DNA of 64,000 bases from Polyangiaceae bacterium (lineage in GTDB: Bacteria; Myxococcota_A; Polyangia; Polyangiales; Polyangiaceae): contig JAICUB010000002.1 in NCBI GenBank assembly GCA_025936045.1, forward strand, positions 124,001 to 188,000. The letters are read 5' to 3'. Of the stretch, positions 8,465 to 17,707 are shown in pieces. Every line of letters begins with the position of its first letter. Position 1 is the stretch's first letter. The notes under the pieces are model-generated. The model ran no database searches. It had not been told where the DNA came from and was given only the letters and a program-made list of their open reading frames with translations. The position numbers and the translations under genes were made by a program.

Positions 8465-10168
8465 GTGGCCGCAACCCCGCGCCTTCCGATTGCACTCTTG
8501 GTCGATCGGCTCGACGACGAGTACCAGATCGCCGTGATTCGCGGCGCGCTCTCGGCGGCGCGCGATCTCGGCGTGTCGGTACTCTGCGCGGCCGGAGGCC
8601 GAGTCGGCGATGCGGCGCCCGAGCGCGGCGCGCGCAACGTCGCGTTCGAGCTGACCAACCCCGAGACGGTGAGCGGCGTGATCGCCGTGACCAGCGTGAT
8701 CGGCACGGCCGTCGGCGCGGCGGAGCTCGGGAAGTGGCTCGAGCGCTTCACGGGTCTGCCGCTCTGCTGCGTCGGCGTCGATGTCGCGGGCAAAGTCGTG
8801 CTCGAGGTCGACAACGCGGGTGGCATGCAAGAGCTCGTGCTGCACCTCGCGCAGAAGCACGCGCGACGGCGCATCGCCTTCATCCGCGGTCCCGTCGCGA
8901 GTGCGGAGGCGAACACGCGCTTCGAGGCGTACCGGCGGGCGCTTGGCGAAGCCGGTCTCGACTTCGATCCGAAGCTGGTCGCTCAGGGTGACTTTCTGAA
9001 GGCGAGCGGCGCCGCTGCCGTCTCCACGCTGTTCGACGAACGACGGCTCGGTCACGGCCAGGTCGACGCCATCGTCGGCGCCAACGACTACATGGCGATC
9101 GGCGCGCTCCGGGAGCTCGCGCGCCGGCAGATCGAGGTGCCGGACGAAATCGCCGTGGTCGGCTTCGACGACGTCGAGTCCGCGCGCTTCGTACGCCCGG
9201 CGCTGACGACCACCAGCCAGCCCACGGAGCTTCTCGGCCGGCGCGCGGTGGAGGGCATCTGTGGGCTCGCGCAAGGGCGGCCTTTCGGTTCCAGTTTTCT
9301 GCCCACGAAGCTCGCGCTCAGGACCTCGTGCGGCTGTCCGAACGCTGGGATGGGGCTCGCCGCGAGCGTCGCGCTCGCTCACGAGGGGGGGGTCGAGAGC
9401 TCCTTCATGCAGCGGCGTCAAACCATCCTCGCGGAGATGGCGCGCGCGGCGGCCGGTCGTCTCGGCGCGGCTGGGTCGGGCTGGGAAGCGCGCCTGCTCG
9501 ACGCGCTGCTCGTCGAGCTACGCTCGGCGCGTGGCTCCGCGTTTTATCGCGCGCTCGAACAGCTGCTGCAGAAGCTCGAGCGAGCCCCCGTCGACGGCAT
9601 CGTCGTGCAGGAGGTCTTGAGCGCACTCAGACGCCAAAGTCTGCCGTGCGTCGCCGGCACCGTGGGCGCACGCGAGAAGCTCGAAGACGCCTTGCACGAG
9701 GCGCGCGTGCTCGCCAGCGTTTGGAGCGAGGAGGCGAGTACGCGTCGAGCTCGCATGGCGCGCGAGCTCGAGCGCACGTTTCAGAGCGCCCTCCGCCCGG
9801 TGCTGTTTTCAGGCGCGGCGGAGCTCTCGCGCGTCGTCGCGGAGCGGCTGCCCGACTTCGGGGTCGAGGCGTGCGTCGTCGTCGGCTTCGACGAGCCGGG
9901 CAACGCCGGCGGCGGCGCCCGCCTTCTCTTCGGTTTCGGTCCCGGCGCGCGCATCCAAGCGAGCGAACCGACGCTGCTCGCCTCCGTGCCCAGGCACGCC
10001 TTGCTCGAGAACGGCGGCCGCGCCGTCGTCGCGCTTCCCCTCGAGGCGCGCGGGCAAGCCGTCGGCGTGATGCTGCTCTGCCTCGCCAAAACGCCGGAGC
10101 ATGAGCTCGAGTGGCTGCGCGAGTACCTCGGTGCCGCGCTCGACGTCGCGCGTCGCGCGGGCGATTAG
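8465..10168 (+). CDS. LacI/GalR-type ligand-binding sensor without DNA-binding domain, with GAF-like C-terminus
   Basis: 567 residues. Residues 5-285 match the periplasmic-binding-protein-like sensor half of LacI/GalR regulators: 'PIALLVDRLDDEYQIAVIRG' opening, a subdomain swap near VDNAGGMQEL, and the conserved endings DAIVGANDYMAIGALREL, VPDEIAVVGFDDVESARF and a 'TSQPTELLGRRAVE' segment. The usual helix-turn-helix in front is absent: the frame has a stop immediately upstream of the GTG start. The rest has a predicted helical linker (about 290-430) and a GAF-like domain (about 440-565). No kinase, GGDEF or HTH output motif is visible. Similar sensor halves are fused to signalling kinases or cyclases in other bacteria, so this may be a cytoplasmic signal receiver acting through protein contacts (inference). 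No clear Shine-Dalgarno precedes the start. Confidence 0.75.
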   Translation: MAATPRLPIALLVDRLDDEYQIAVIRGALSAARDLGVSVLCAAGGRVGDAAPERGARNVAFELTNPETVSGVIAVTSVIGTAVGAAELGKWLERFTGLPLCCVGVDVAGKVVLEVDNAGGMQELVLHLAQKHARRRIAFIRGPVASAEANTRFEAYRRALGEAGLDFDPKLVAQGDFLKASGAAAVSTLFDERRLGHGQVDAIVGANDYMAIGALRELARRQIEVPDEIAVVGFDDVESARFVRPALTTTSQPTELLGRRAVEGICGLAQGRPFGSSFLPTKLALRTSCGCPNAGMGLAASVALAHEGGVESSFMQRRQTILAEMARAAAGRLGAAGSGWEARLLDALLVELRSARGSAFYRALEQLLQKLERAPVDGIVVQEVLSALRRQSLPCVAGTVGAREKLEDALHEARVLASVWSEEASTRRARMARELERTFQSALRPVLFSGAAELSRVVAERLPDFGVEACVVVGFDEPGNAGGGARLLFGFGPGARIQASEPTLLASVPRHALLENGGRAVVALPLEARGQAVGVMLLCLAKTPEHELEWLREYLGAALDVARRAGD

Positions 10169-10187
10169 AGCATGCTACACCGCGGTT

Positions 10188-11507
10188 TTACTCGACCGTG
10201 AGCACGAAAGGCGTCTTCTGCTGCGCGGTGAGCAAGAGCACGCGCGGTGTCGCTTCGAGGTCCACGCTTTCCCCGACGGCAACCGCGCGCACGTCGGCGG
10301 GCGTGCCGGCGTAGACGAGGCTCGCGGCGACGCTGCCGTCGCTCGCCAGCGTGACGCGCGCTGCGTTCGCGTCGAACGTCACGAACACGAAGCCGTACGG
10401 CTGGAGCGTTTGCTTCAACGGCTGTCCAGTCACGGCCGGCGTGGTCGCGACTTTGGCGCCGAGCTCGAAGCTTTCGATGGCGTGACCGCTCGCCGGATCG
10501 TCGAGAAAAATCGCAAGTCCGAGCGCGCTCCAGAGCTCCCACGACGTTGCCGAGTCCCCGACGCTCGCGAGCGCCGAATCCACGCCGGCCCACTCGTGCG
10601 CTGGATCGTGCGTGACCGCGTACATGAAATCGGCCCCGTCGCGCTCCCACAAGAACGTGCCGAGCAGGAGGCCCGCGCCGTAGTTGAAGTCGGTCGAGCT
10701 CGTGAGACCCGGGCCCCACGTCACGTTCGGATTGCGGAGAAAGGTCGAGACCCACTGCCGGTCCGTGTAATAGCCGTTCACCGTCATGGCCGACTCGGCG
10801 AACGTCTCGTCGACCCAGAACGCCTCGTTCGGGTCGTAGGCGTGGTGAATGGCGTGATACGACTCGTGCGCCGCGATCGAGAACGTCTTGTCCGAGTGGA
10901 GCGAGCCTAGCAGGGTGTAATCGAGGTGGAGCTGGGTGTTCTCGCACCAGCTGCACAAATAGCCTTCGCCTGCGCCGCCCGAATCCACGACGTAGATCGG
11001 GAGCTTGCCGTCCGTCAGCTTGGCGTCGGGGATGTCGCCGTAAACGGCTTCGTCCGCGGGCAAAACGCCGAGGTCGGGGTGAAAGCTGCCGCCCGCGCCG
11101 TGGAGCTCGTAGCCGGCCATGAACGCATCGATCTGAGCCTGGTCGAGCGGTTCGTCCGACGGGCCCGCTTGCGTTTGCCAGAGCTCGTCGGCGACGTACA
11201 CGCGCGCGAACGACCCTTCGGCGCGGCACGTCGCGGTCACGCTATGCGTGGCGTGCGTGCTGAGGTCGTAGACCTCGGTGGACGAAGGCTCGCCGTAGCA
11301 AGGCGAGGTCGTGTAGTCGATGCCGGCGCTGCTGCCCGACGAGCCGCCTTGCGCGCCCGAGCCGGAGCTCGCGCCTCGTCCGTCGCCGCTCTCGTCGCCC
11401 GTGCCTCCGGTCGCGCCGGCGCCGTCGTCGATCGGCGCGCTGCTACAGGCGACGAGCGCTCCTGCAAGCGTTCCGAGCGTCAAGAGGGCACTGCGAAGCA
11501 TGCGCAC
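10188..11507 (-). CDS. Lipoprotein with HExxH metallopeptidase motif
   Basis: 439 residues. The signal peptide ends in a lipobox (TLAGALVAC, Cys21), followed by a Gly/Ser-rich spacer to about residue 60, the usual myxobacterial surface-lipoprotein layout. The domain contains HESYH at 213-217, preceded by a hydrophobic residue, and WVDETFAE at 230-237. This fits HExxH plus a downstream Glu ligand, as in gluzincin-type proteases such as the M30/hyicolysin group; catalytic role is inferred. The start GTG at 11507 has GAGG nine bases upstream; an ATG two codons later is the alternative. It begins 6 bases after the hrpB stop, so the two are probably cotranscribed despite unrelated roles. Confidence 0.72.
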   Translation of the reverse strand: MRMLRSALLTLGTLAGALVACSSAPIDDGAGATGGTGDESGDGRGASSGSGAQGGSSGSSAGIDYTTSPCYGEPSSTEVYDLSTHATHSVTATCRAEGSFARVYVADELWQTQAGPSDEPLDQAQIDAFMAGYELHGAGGSFHPDLGVLPADEAVYGDIPDAKLTDGKLPIYVVDSGGAGEGYLCSWCENTQLHLDYTLLGSLHSDKTFSIAAHESYHAIHHAYDPNEAFWVDETFAESAMTVNGYYTDRQWVSTFLRNPNVTWGPGLTSSTDFNYGAGLLLGTFLWERDGADFMYAVTHDPAHEWAGVDSALASVGDSATSWELWSALGLAIFLDDPASGHAIESFELGAKVATTPAVTGQPLKQTLQPYGFVFVTFDANAARVTLASDGSVAASLVYAGTPADVRAVAVGESVDLEATPRVLLLTAQQKTPFVLTVE

Positions 11508-11513
11508 GGGAGG

Positions 11514-14102
11514 TTACCTCTTTCTCGGCGCCGGCGGTTCCGCCGAGCGGCCGTCCTCGGGCCAGGAGTGGCGGGGGTAACGGCGCATGAGCTCGCGCCG
11601 GATCGCCGGATAATGGCGCTCCCAAAAACCTGCGAGATCGGTCGTCACCTGGACCGCGCGCTGATTCGGCGCGAGCAGGTGCAGCGTCACCGGCACTCGC
11701 CCGCCCAAAATGTGAGGCCCGCGCGCGGCCCCGAAGAAATCTTGAAGCCTCGATTCGATGAAGGGCGCCCGGCCCGAGGCGTAGCTCACGCTCACGCTGC
11801 GCCCGCCGCCGAGACGCACCCGCTCCGGCGCTTCGTCCTCGAGCAGGCGGCGCTGCTCGGATGAAAACTCGGCCGTCACGAGCGAAAGCCAGTCGAGCGC
11901 CTCGAGCTCCGCGAACGAGCGCGCTCCCTCGGCGGCGGTCGCGAGCGCGTGCTCGAGCGTCGCTTCGGGGTTCGACGCGAAGCCCGCCTTCGGAAAATGC
12001 TCGGCGAGAAGCACGAGTCGCGCGGCGAGCCGGAGCGCCGCTTCGCTCTTCAAAAAGCGCGTGGGGTGCTCGCGCGCGGCGGCGACGAGGACGCGCGCGG
12101 TTTCCGGTGACGGCGGGGCGGCGCTCCGGCTCTCGTCGAGCACGATGGCGCCGAGCCGCATCGACGCGACCGCTTCGACCCGTTCGCGTTCGCTCGCCCA
12201 CACGAGCTCCTCGCGCATTTCGATGGCGTCGCCGGGCAGCTCGAGCAGCATGTTTTCCGTGACGGCGCTCGCCCAGCGCACCGTCGCGCCGCGCCCCGGC
12301 TGCTCTTCCGCGTCGATCGCGACCATAAGCATCGGTTCGTGCACGACGCTCTGCTCGGAGAGCTTCGCGACGCGGCCGTTCGCGAGCACCAAATCGCGCT
12401 CGCCTCGCTTGCGGCGCCGTGCCACGCGATCGGGAAAGCCGGCAAGCACCGCGGCGAGCAGCGCCAGGTCGACCGCGTCCGTGTCGGGCGGCGAGGGCGC
12501 TGCGTTGCGTACGAGCCGCAGGATTTGCCTGCGCGCGCGCGCCACCGCTTCGACCGCCCGCGGCTCGAGCCCGAGCCCGCGCACGCGATGGTCCGAGAGC
12601 CGTGCGGCGTCCGCTTCACCGAAGAGCGACGCGAGCTCGAGCAGATCGGAAGGGCCGCTCAGGCCCTGGGGCGCGGCGTCGTAGCGGGAGCCGAACGCCG
12701 TGCGCGAGCGGGCCCGGATGTCGCGCTCGCCGACGAGCGCGGCGATGAGCGCCGCCTCTTCGCCGACCCCGCGCCGTTCACCTTCGAGCACGAGCCGCGC
12801 GAGCCGCGGCGGCAGCGGCAGCTCGACGAGCCGCCGGCCGATCTTCGAGAGCGCGCCGTTCGGCTCGACGGCGCCGAGCAACCTCAAGAGCTCCTCGGCC
12901 GCGTTCATACTCGCTTCCGGGGGCGCCCCGAGCCACGGCAACGCCGCGAGCGAGCCGACGCCGGCGGCGCGCAGCGTGAGCGCGGCTTCTGCCAGATCGG
13001 CCCGCATGATTTCGGGGACGTCGTGCTCGGGGCGCGTTTCGAAGTCGCCGCGCGTGTAGAGGCGGAGGACGCGACCCTCGCTCGTGCGGCCTGCACGGCC
13101 GGCGCGCTGCACGGCGGACGCTCGGCTGATTTTCGCCGTCATGAGCGTCGAAAGGCCGGTCCACGCCGAGTGACCCGCGAGCCGCGCAAGCCCGCTGTCG
13201 ACCACTGCGGTGACGCCCTCGATCGTGAGCGACGACTCGGCGACGTTGGTCGAGAGCACGATCGTGCGCTCGGTGCTCGGCTCGACCGCGCGCGCCTGCT
13301 CGGCGATCGGCAGGTCACCGTGGAGCGGGAGGACGAGGACGCGCCGCTCGGCGGCGAGCGCGGCGAGCGCCTCGGTCGCGCGCCGAATTTCGGCCGCGCC
13401 CGGTAGGAACACCAAGACGTGACCGCTCGGACTCTCGTCGAGCAAGCGACGGACGGCGCTCGTCACCTGCTTTTCGAGCGGGCGCTCGTCGGGCGCGGGC
13501 AGGTGCTCGATCGTGACCGGAAAAGCACGTCCTTCGCTCCGAAGCCGGGGCGCGGCGAGGAACGCGGCGACCGGCTCCGCGTCGAGCGTCGCGCTCATCA
13601 CGACGAGGCCGAGGTCCGGACGCGGCCCGGCGCGCAGGCGCGCGAGCAGCGCTAGTAGGAGGTCGCTCTCGAGATGACGCTCGTGGAACTCGTCGAGCAC
13701 GACGGCGCGCACGCCGCGTAGCTCGGGATCGGCGAGGAGGCGCCGCACGAGCACGCCTTCGGTGACGTAACGCACGCGTGTCCGCGGTCCGGCGACTTCC
13801 TCGAAGCGTACGCTGTAGCCGACGGTGTCGCCGAGCTCGACGCCCCGTTCGCTCGCGACGCGACGCGCGGCCATGCGAGCGGCCAGCCGGCGTGGCTCGG
13901 TGACGATGATTTCGCCCGTGTCCGGCTCGGTGGCATGGAGCGCCCACGGTACGCGAGTGGTTTTACCGGCGCCGGGCGGCGCTTCCAGCACGAGCGCCCC
14001 CGCTTCCGCGACGCGCCGCACGATCTCGGAAAGGATCGTGTCGATGGGTAAGAGCGTGAGGCGGGGCGAGGACACCGGCGGGGAAACATACTCGCGTTCC
14101 AT
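11514..14102 (-). CDS. hrpB: ATP-dependent helicase HrpB (DEAH family)
   Basis: 862 residues, close to E. coli HrpB. Superfamily 2 motifs are all present: Walker A in EAPPGAGKTT (44-49), motif II as DEFH at 137-140, motif III as MSATLDA, then the helicase C-terminal motifs (VLSTNVAESSLTIEGV, QRAGRAGRTSEGRVLRLY), an HA2 winged-helix region and the HrpB-specific C-terminal domain with LLAPNQRAVQVTTDLAGFWERHYP. The last is a signature of HrpB and distinguishes it from HrpA. The family is an RNA helicase of uncertain cellular task. The gene is divergent from the HAD phosphatase with only about 20 bases between starts. The first 15 residues are poorly conserved in the family, so the true start may lie slightly downstream. 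Confidence 0.95.
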   Translation of the reverse strand: MEREYVSPPVSSPRLTLLPIDTILSEIVRRVAEAGALVLEAPPGAGKTTRVPWALHATEPDTGEIIVTEPRRLAARMAARRVASERGVELGDTVGYSVRFEEVAGPRTRVRYVTEGVLVRRLLADPELRGVRAVVLDEFHERHLESDLLLALLARLRAGPRPDLGLVVMSATLDAEPVAAFLAAPRLRSEGRAFPVTIEHLPAPDERPLEKQVTSAVRRLLDESPSGHVLVFLPGAAEIRRATEALAALAAERRVLVLPLHGDLPIAEQARAVEPSTERTIVLSTNVAESSLTIEGVTAVVDSGLARLAGHSAWTGLSTLMTAKISRASAVQRAGRAGRTSEGRVLRLYTRGDFETRPEHDVPEIMRADLAEAALTLRAAGVGSLAALPWLGAPPEASMNAAEELLRLLGAVEPNGALSKIGRRLVELPLPPRLARLVLEGERRGVGEEAALIAALVGERDIRARSRTAFGSRYDAAPQGLSGPSDLLELASLFGEADAARLSDHRVRGLGLEPRAVEAVARARRQILRLVRNAAPSPPDTDAVDLALLAAVLAGFPDRVARRRKRGERDLVLANGRVAKLSEQSVVHEPMLMVAIDAEEQPGRGATVRWASAVTENMLLELPGDAIEMREELVWASERERVEAVASMRLGAIVLDESRSAAPPSPETARVLVAAAREHPTRFLKSEAALRLAARLVLLAEHFPKAGFASNPEATLEHALATAAEGARSFAELEALDWLSLVTAEFSSEQRRLLEDEAPERVRLGGGRSVSVSYASGRAPFIESRLQDFFGAARGPHILGGRVPVTLHLLAPNQRAVQVTTDLAGFWERHYPAIRRELMRRYPRHSWPEDGRSAEPPAPRKR

Positions 14103-14122
14103 CGCACTCTGCCTTCGGTAAG

Positions 14123-14788
14123 ATGGCCGCCATGGCCCGCGCGGGCGCCCTCTTCGACATGGACCGGACGCTCGTGAAAAAGGACACGGCGGGCCTCTAT
14201 GCGCGCTACCAGCGCGACCTCGGTCAGGCGACGCTCCGCGACGTCCTCCGGGTGAGCTGGTGGATGGTACAGTACACCTTCGGCGTGATCGACGCGCCGC
14301 GCGTGGCGCGCCAGGCGCTCGATTATTTTCGCGGCAAGGAGGAGCGCGAGCTGATCGAGTCGTGCGAGGGGTGGTTTCGCGACTACGTCTTGCCCCACGT
14401 GCAAGCGGCGGGGCGCGCGGCGGTCGAGCGGCACCGCGCCGAAGGCGACCTCGTCGCGATCGTGACGGGCGCCACGCGTTATGCGGCGCAGCCGCTCGCG
14501 CTCGAGCTCGGCATCGAAGAAGTGGTGTGCACCGAGCTCGAGCTCGACGGGCACGGGCGCTTCACGGGCCAGCCGATCGAGCCCCTCTGCTACGGCGCGG
14601 GCAAGCTCGAGCGCGCCAAGCACCTCGCCGAGCGTCAGGGTTTCGAGCTCGCCGACGCGACGTTCTACAGCGACAGCATCACCGATTTGCCGCTGCTCGA
14701 GGCGGTGCGCCACCCGCGCGTCGTGAACCCGGACGCGCGTTTGCGGCGCGTCGCGCGTCAGCGCGGGTGGACGATCGAGGAATGGTAG
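14123..14788 (+). CDS. HAD-superfamily IB phosphatase (SerB-like)
   Basis: 221 residues. Motif I is FDMDRTLV (nucleophile Asp12, Asp14, Thr16), motif II is IVTGATR, and motif III is YSDSITDLPLLEAV, with the lysine in GAGKLERAKHL. These place it in the HAD-IB hydrolase group (the TIGR01490 type that includes phosphoserine-phosphatase-like and lysophosphatidate-related enzymes). The substrate cannot be read from sequence. The gene starts about 20 bases from the divergent hrpB start. An ATG three codons in is an alternative start. Confidence 0.87.
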   Translation: MAAMARAGALFDMDRTLVKKDTAGLYARYQRDLGQATLRDVLRVSWWMVQYTFGVIDAPRVARQALDYFRGKEERELIESCEGWFRDYVLPHVQAAGRAAVERHRAEGDLVAIVTGATRYAAQPLALELGIEEVVCTELELDGHGRFTGQPIEPLCYGAGKLERAKHLAERQGFELADATFYSDSITDLPLLEAVRHPRVVNPDARLRRVARQRGWTIEEW

Positions 14789-14839
14789 CGGAACGGTGCG
14801 AGCTCGCGCTCTCTTCGCCCTTGCTCGCTGGTCGCCCCT

Positions 14840-14862
14840 AAAAAAGACCGCTAGCTGCGCGG
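14840..14862 (-). terminator. Possible weak terminator at the end of udk
   Basis: On the minus strand a CCGC...GCGG stem of 4 bp with a 7-base loop spans the udk stop codon and is followed by TCTTTTTT. The stem is short, so this is tentative. Confidence 0.3.
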
Positions 14863-15486
14863 GCTCGCGTCGAGCACGAGGTAGCGGAGGCGGCCGACGA
14901 TCACGTCGAGGGCTTCGGCGTTTTCACCGCCTTCGGGCACGATGAGGTGCGCGAAGCGCTTGCTCGGCGCGACGTGGAGCAGGTGCATCGGGCGCACGGA
15001 GTCGTGGTACTGGCGCTCGATGTCGGCGATGTCGCGGCCGCGATCGAGGATGTCGCGACGGATGCGCCGCATCAGGCGGATGTCGTCGTCGGTGTCGACG
15101 AAGATGCGCAGGTCGAAGGCGTCGCGGAGCTCGCGCACGGCGAAGAGCAGGATGCCCTCCACGACGATGATGGGTGACGGCGCGATGCGTACCGTCTGGG
15201 TCCGGCGCGTGTGCGTGGCAAAATCGTACTCGGGGCTGTCGATGGCGTGGCCCGAACGCAACGCACTGAGGTGCGCCGCGAGCAGGTCATTTTCGAGCGC
15301 CGCCGGCTCGTCGTAGTTCACGTTCGCACGCTCGGCGGGGGAGAGGTGCGAGCGGTCGCGGTAATAGCTGTCCTGCTCGAGCAAGGTGACGTCGTTCGGG
15401 AGCGCCGCCTCGATGCGTTGCGCGAGCGTGGTCTTGCCGCTGCCGGTGCCGCCGGCAATACCGATGAGTAAGGAATGTCGCGTCAC
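14851..15486 (-). CDS. udk: Uridine/cytidine kinase
   Basis: 211 residues, the usual length for bacterial uridine kinase, which phosphorylates uridine and cytidine in pyrimidine salvage. Walker A lies at 12-19 (GGTGSGKT). The nucleoside-binding motif LLEQDSYYRD, the YDEPAALENDLL segment and 'IVVEGILLFAV' followed by 'IFVDTDDDIRLMRRIRRD' are all typical. The start is a GTG at 15486. The gene faces away from the flavoprotein gene at 15583, with about 96 bases between starts. Confidence 0.95.
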   Translation of the reverse strand: MTRHSLLIGIAGGTGSGKTTLAQRIEAALPNDVTLLEQDSYYRDRSHLSPAERANVNYDEPAALENDLLAAHLSALRSGHAIDSPEYDFATHTRRTQTVRIAPSPIIVVEGILLFAVRELRDAFDLRIFVDTDDDIRLMRRIRRDILDRGRDIADIERQYHDSVRPMHLLHVAPSKRFAHLIVPEGGENAEALDVIVGRLRYLVLDASPRS

Positions 15487-15582
15487 GAGGAGCTCGTTCG
15501 GGGCGGCCTTCTTCGCGGCCTTGCGGCGAGCATAAAGCGCCCTTTACAGAGCGCCAGGCCTTCCGTACGGTCCGCCCCACGC

Positions 15583-16908
15583 ATGGCCCTGTCGCCGACG
15601 GCGAAACCGGTGCCCGTCGCGGTGCTCGGTGCCGGGCTCACGGGCTTGAGCGCGGCGCTCGAGCTCACGCGACGAAACATTTCGCATCGCGTGTTCGAAC
15701 GTGCCTCCCGGCCGGGCGGTCACGCCATCACGACGCTCGACGAGGGGTATCGCTTCGATCGCACGGGCCACCTGCTGCACCTGCGTGACCCCGCCCTGCG
15801 CGCGGAGGTTTTGGGTTGGCTCGGCGATGATTGTCGGGAGATCACGCGAAAAAGCGTGATCTGGTCGAACGGCGTTTACACGCGCTATCCGTTCCAGGCG
15901 AACACGTTCGGCCTGCCGCCCGCCGTCGCGAACGAGTGCGTGCTCGGTTTCGTCCAGGCGCACTTCGCGGATCACGAAAAGCCGCCGCAAAACTTCGAGG
16001 AGTTTTGCCTGCAGCACTTCGGGGCGGGCATCACGCGGCATTTCATGCTGCCGTTCAACTCGCGGCTCTGGGGCGTGCCGCCGAGCGAAATCACGAGCGC
16101 GTGGTGCCAGCGCTTCGTGCCGCTTCCGAAGCTCGAGGACGTGATCGCGGGCGCAGTCGGCCTAAACGATCGCGAGCTCGGCTATAATCAGAGGTTTCTC
16201 TATCCCCGGCTCGGCATCGGGGAGTTGCCGCGCGCGATGCACTCGCGGCTTTCGAGCGTCGAGCTCGGGCGGACGCCCCGGCGCGTCGACCTCGCGGCGC
16301 GCTGCATCGAGTTCGACGACGGGCGCGTGCCGTTCGAGCTGCTCGTCTCGACGGTCCCGCTCACGACGCTGCTCGCGCTCTGCGAGCCGGTGCCTCGACC
16401 CGTGCGTGAAGCGGCGGCCAAGCTCCGCGCGACCAACCTGCATTATCTCGATCTTGCGCTCGAGCGGCCGCCGCGCACGGATTTTCACTGGGCCTACGTG
16501 CCGGAGGCAAAGTATCCGTTTTATCGCGTCGGCTGCTATTCGCACTTTTCGCCCGCGCTCGCGCCCCCCGGCACGGGCAGCCTCTACGTCGAGCTCGCCG
16601 AACGCGGCGAGCCCGACCTCGCCGAGCTCTTGCCGCGCGTGACGGCCGCGCTCACGGAAATGGGCGTGCTCGACGGCGCCGACCACGTGCGTTTCGCGCG
16701 CGCGCGCCGCATCGACTGCGCGTACGTCATTTTCGACCACGCCTACTACGCGGCGCTCGAGGTGATCCGCCCCTTTCTTGCGCAGGCGCGCATTCTTTCG
16801 ACCGGTCGCTACGGCGGCTGGCAATACGGCTCGATGGAGGACGCGCTCTTGCAGGGGCGGGCCGCGGCGGCCGAAGGCGCGACGCTCTTGGGGGCGAGCG
16901 CACCGTGA
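15583..16908 (+). CDS. FAD-dependent oxidoreductase, amine-oxidase / UDP-galactopyranose-mutase-like
   Basis: 441 residues from ATG 15583; the frame extends upstream but would overlap udk and lacks homology. The N-terminal Rossmann dinucleotide fold is clear: VAVLGAGLTGLSAALEL, a Glu/Arg ending of strand 2 (VFERASRPGG) and the FDRTGHLLHL segment characteristic of flavin enzymes of the protoporphyrinogen-oxidase and UDP-galactopyranose-mutase type. The C-terminal FAD-binding motif is STGRYGGWQYGSMEDALLQG. The stop overlaps the start of a glycosyltransferase (GTGA), and such pairs occur in polysaccharide or glycolipid loci, so the substrate is probably a sugar nucleotide or lipid-linked sugar (inference). 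Confidence 0.8.
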   Translation: MALSPTAKPVPVAVLGAGLTGLSAALELTRRNISHRVFERASRPGGHAITTLDEGYRFDRTGHLLHLRDPALRAEVLGWLGDDCREITRKSVIWSNGVYTRYPFQANTFGLPPAVANECVLGFVQAHFADHEKPPQNFEEFCLQHFGAGITRHFMLPFNSRLWGVPPSEITSAWCQRFVPLPKLEDVIAGAVGLNDRELGYNQRFLYPRLGIGELPRAMHSRLSSVELGRTPRRVDLAARCIEFDDGRVPFELLVSTVPLTTLLALCEPVPRPVREAAAKLRATNLHYLDLALERPPRTDFHWAYVPEAKYPFYRVGCYSHFSPALAPPGTGSLYVELAERGEPDLAELLPRVTAALTEMGVLDGADHVRFARARRIDCAYVIFDHAYYAALEVIRPFLAQARILSTGRYGGWQYGSMEDALLQGRAAAAEGATLLGASAP

Positions 16909-17645
16909 GCTCCCTGGCGATGGGCAGCGCATCGGCGGGCGACATCGAGGTTTCGATCGTCATCCCCGTGTACAACGAGGAGGGGATTTTGCACGCGGCG
17001 GTCGTCGACCTGCGCGAGCGCCTCGCGCCGCTCGACTGGAGCTACGAGATCGTGCTGGCGGAGAACGGTTCGCGCGACGGCACGGTAGAGGTCGCGCGCA
17101 GGCTCGCGGCGAAGTACCCGGAGGTACGCCTGCTCTCGACCGGTACGCCGAATTACGGTCAGGCGCTCCGGGCCGGCTTGCTCGCGGCGCGCGGCCGGTT
17201 CGTGCTCTGCGACGAGATCGACCTCTGCGACGTGGACTTTCATCGTCGCGCCGTCGAGCTGCTCCGCGGCGGCTCCTCCGAAATGGTGATCGGCTCGAAG
17301 CTCATCGACGGCGCCTCCGACGAGCGGCCGCTCTTCCGGCACGCGGCCAGCATCGTTTACACGGGGCTTTTGCGTGCGCTCCTCGACTTTCGCGGCACCG
17401 ACACGCATGGCCTCAAAGCGTTCGCCCGCGAGCGCATCGTGCCCATCGCCGAAAGCTGCCTGACGGACAAGGACGTCTTCGCGAGCGAGCTCGTGATCCG
17501 CGCCTACCGCGCGGGCTTCACGGCGGTCGAGATACCCATTCGGGTGAAAGAGAAGCGGCCGCCGTCCATCAATCTCCTGAACCGCGTTCCGAACGTCCTT
17601 TCGAACCTGGCGAAGCTCACGTGGCTGGTTCGCCTGCGGAGGTGA
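16905..17645 (+). CDS. Family 2 glycosyltransferase
   Basis: 246 residues. The GT-A fold opening is standard (VSIVIPVYNEEGILHAAV, then VLAENGSRDGTVEVARRLA). The donor-binding DxD region is unusual: FVLCDEIDLCDVDF, with acidic residues but no canonical DAD/DxD at the expected place. The C-terminal part resembles dolichol-phosphate-mannose-synthase-like enzymes (ELVIRAYRAGFTAVEIPIRVKEKR). There are no membrane segments, so it is probably a peripheral cytoplasmic enzyme. It starts inside the stop codon of the flavoprotein gene, indicating translational coupling. Acceptor unknown. Confidence 0.85.
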   Translation: MSSLAMGSASAGDIEVSIVIPVYNEEGILHAAVVDLRERLAPLDWSYEIVLAENGSRDGTVEVARRLAAKYPEVRLLSTGTPNYGQALRAGLLAARGRFVLCDEIDLCDVDFHRRAVELLRGGSSEMVIGSKLIDGASDERPLFRHAASIVYTGLLRALLDFRGTDTHGLKAFARERIVPIAESCLTDKDVFASELVIRAYRAGFTAVEIPIRVKEKRPPSINLLNRVPNVLSNLAKLTWLVRLRR

Positions 17646-17707
17646 TTTCTCGTGACGGAAGTCGCCGCCCGCGGCCACGAGGGGGGACTTGGGAACGGGA
17701 GACGGAC

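Noticed and set aside
15475..15582. Earlier start for the flavoprotein gene
   Set aside because: It would overlap the divergent udk start and adds a basic segment ahead of the Rossmann fold opening, which fits the ATG at 15583.
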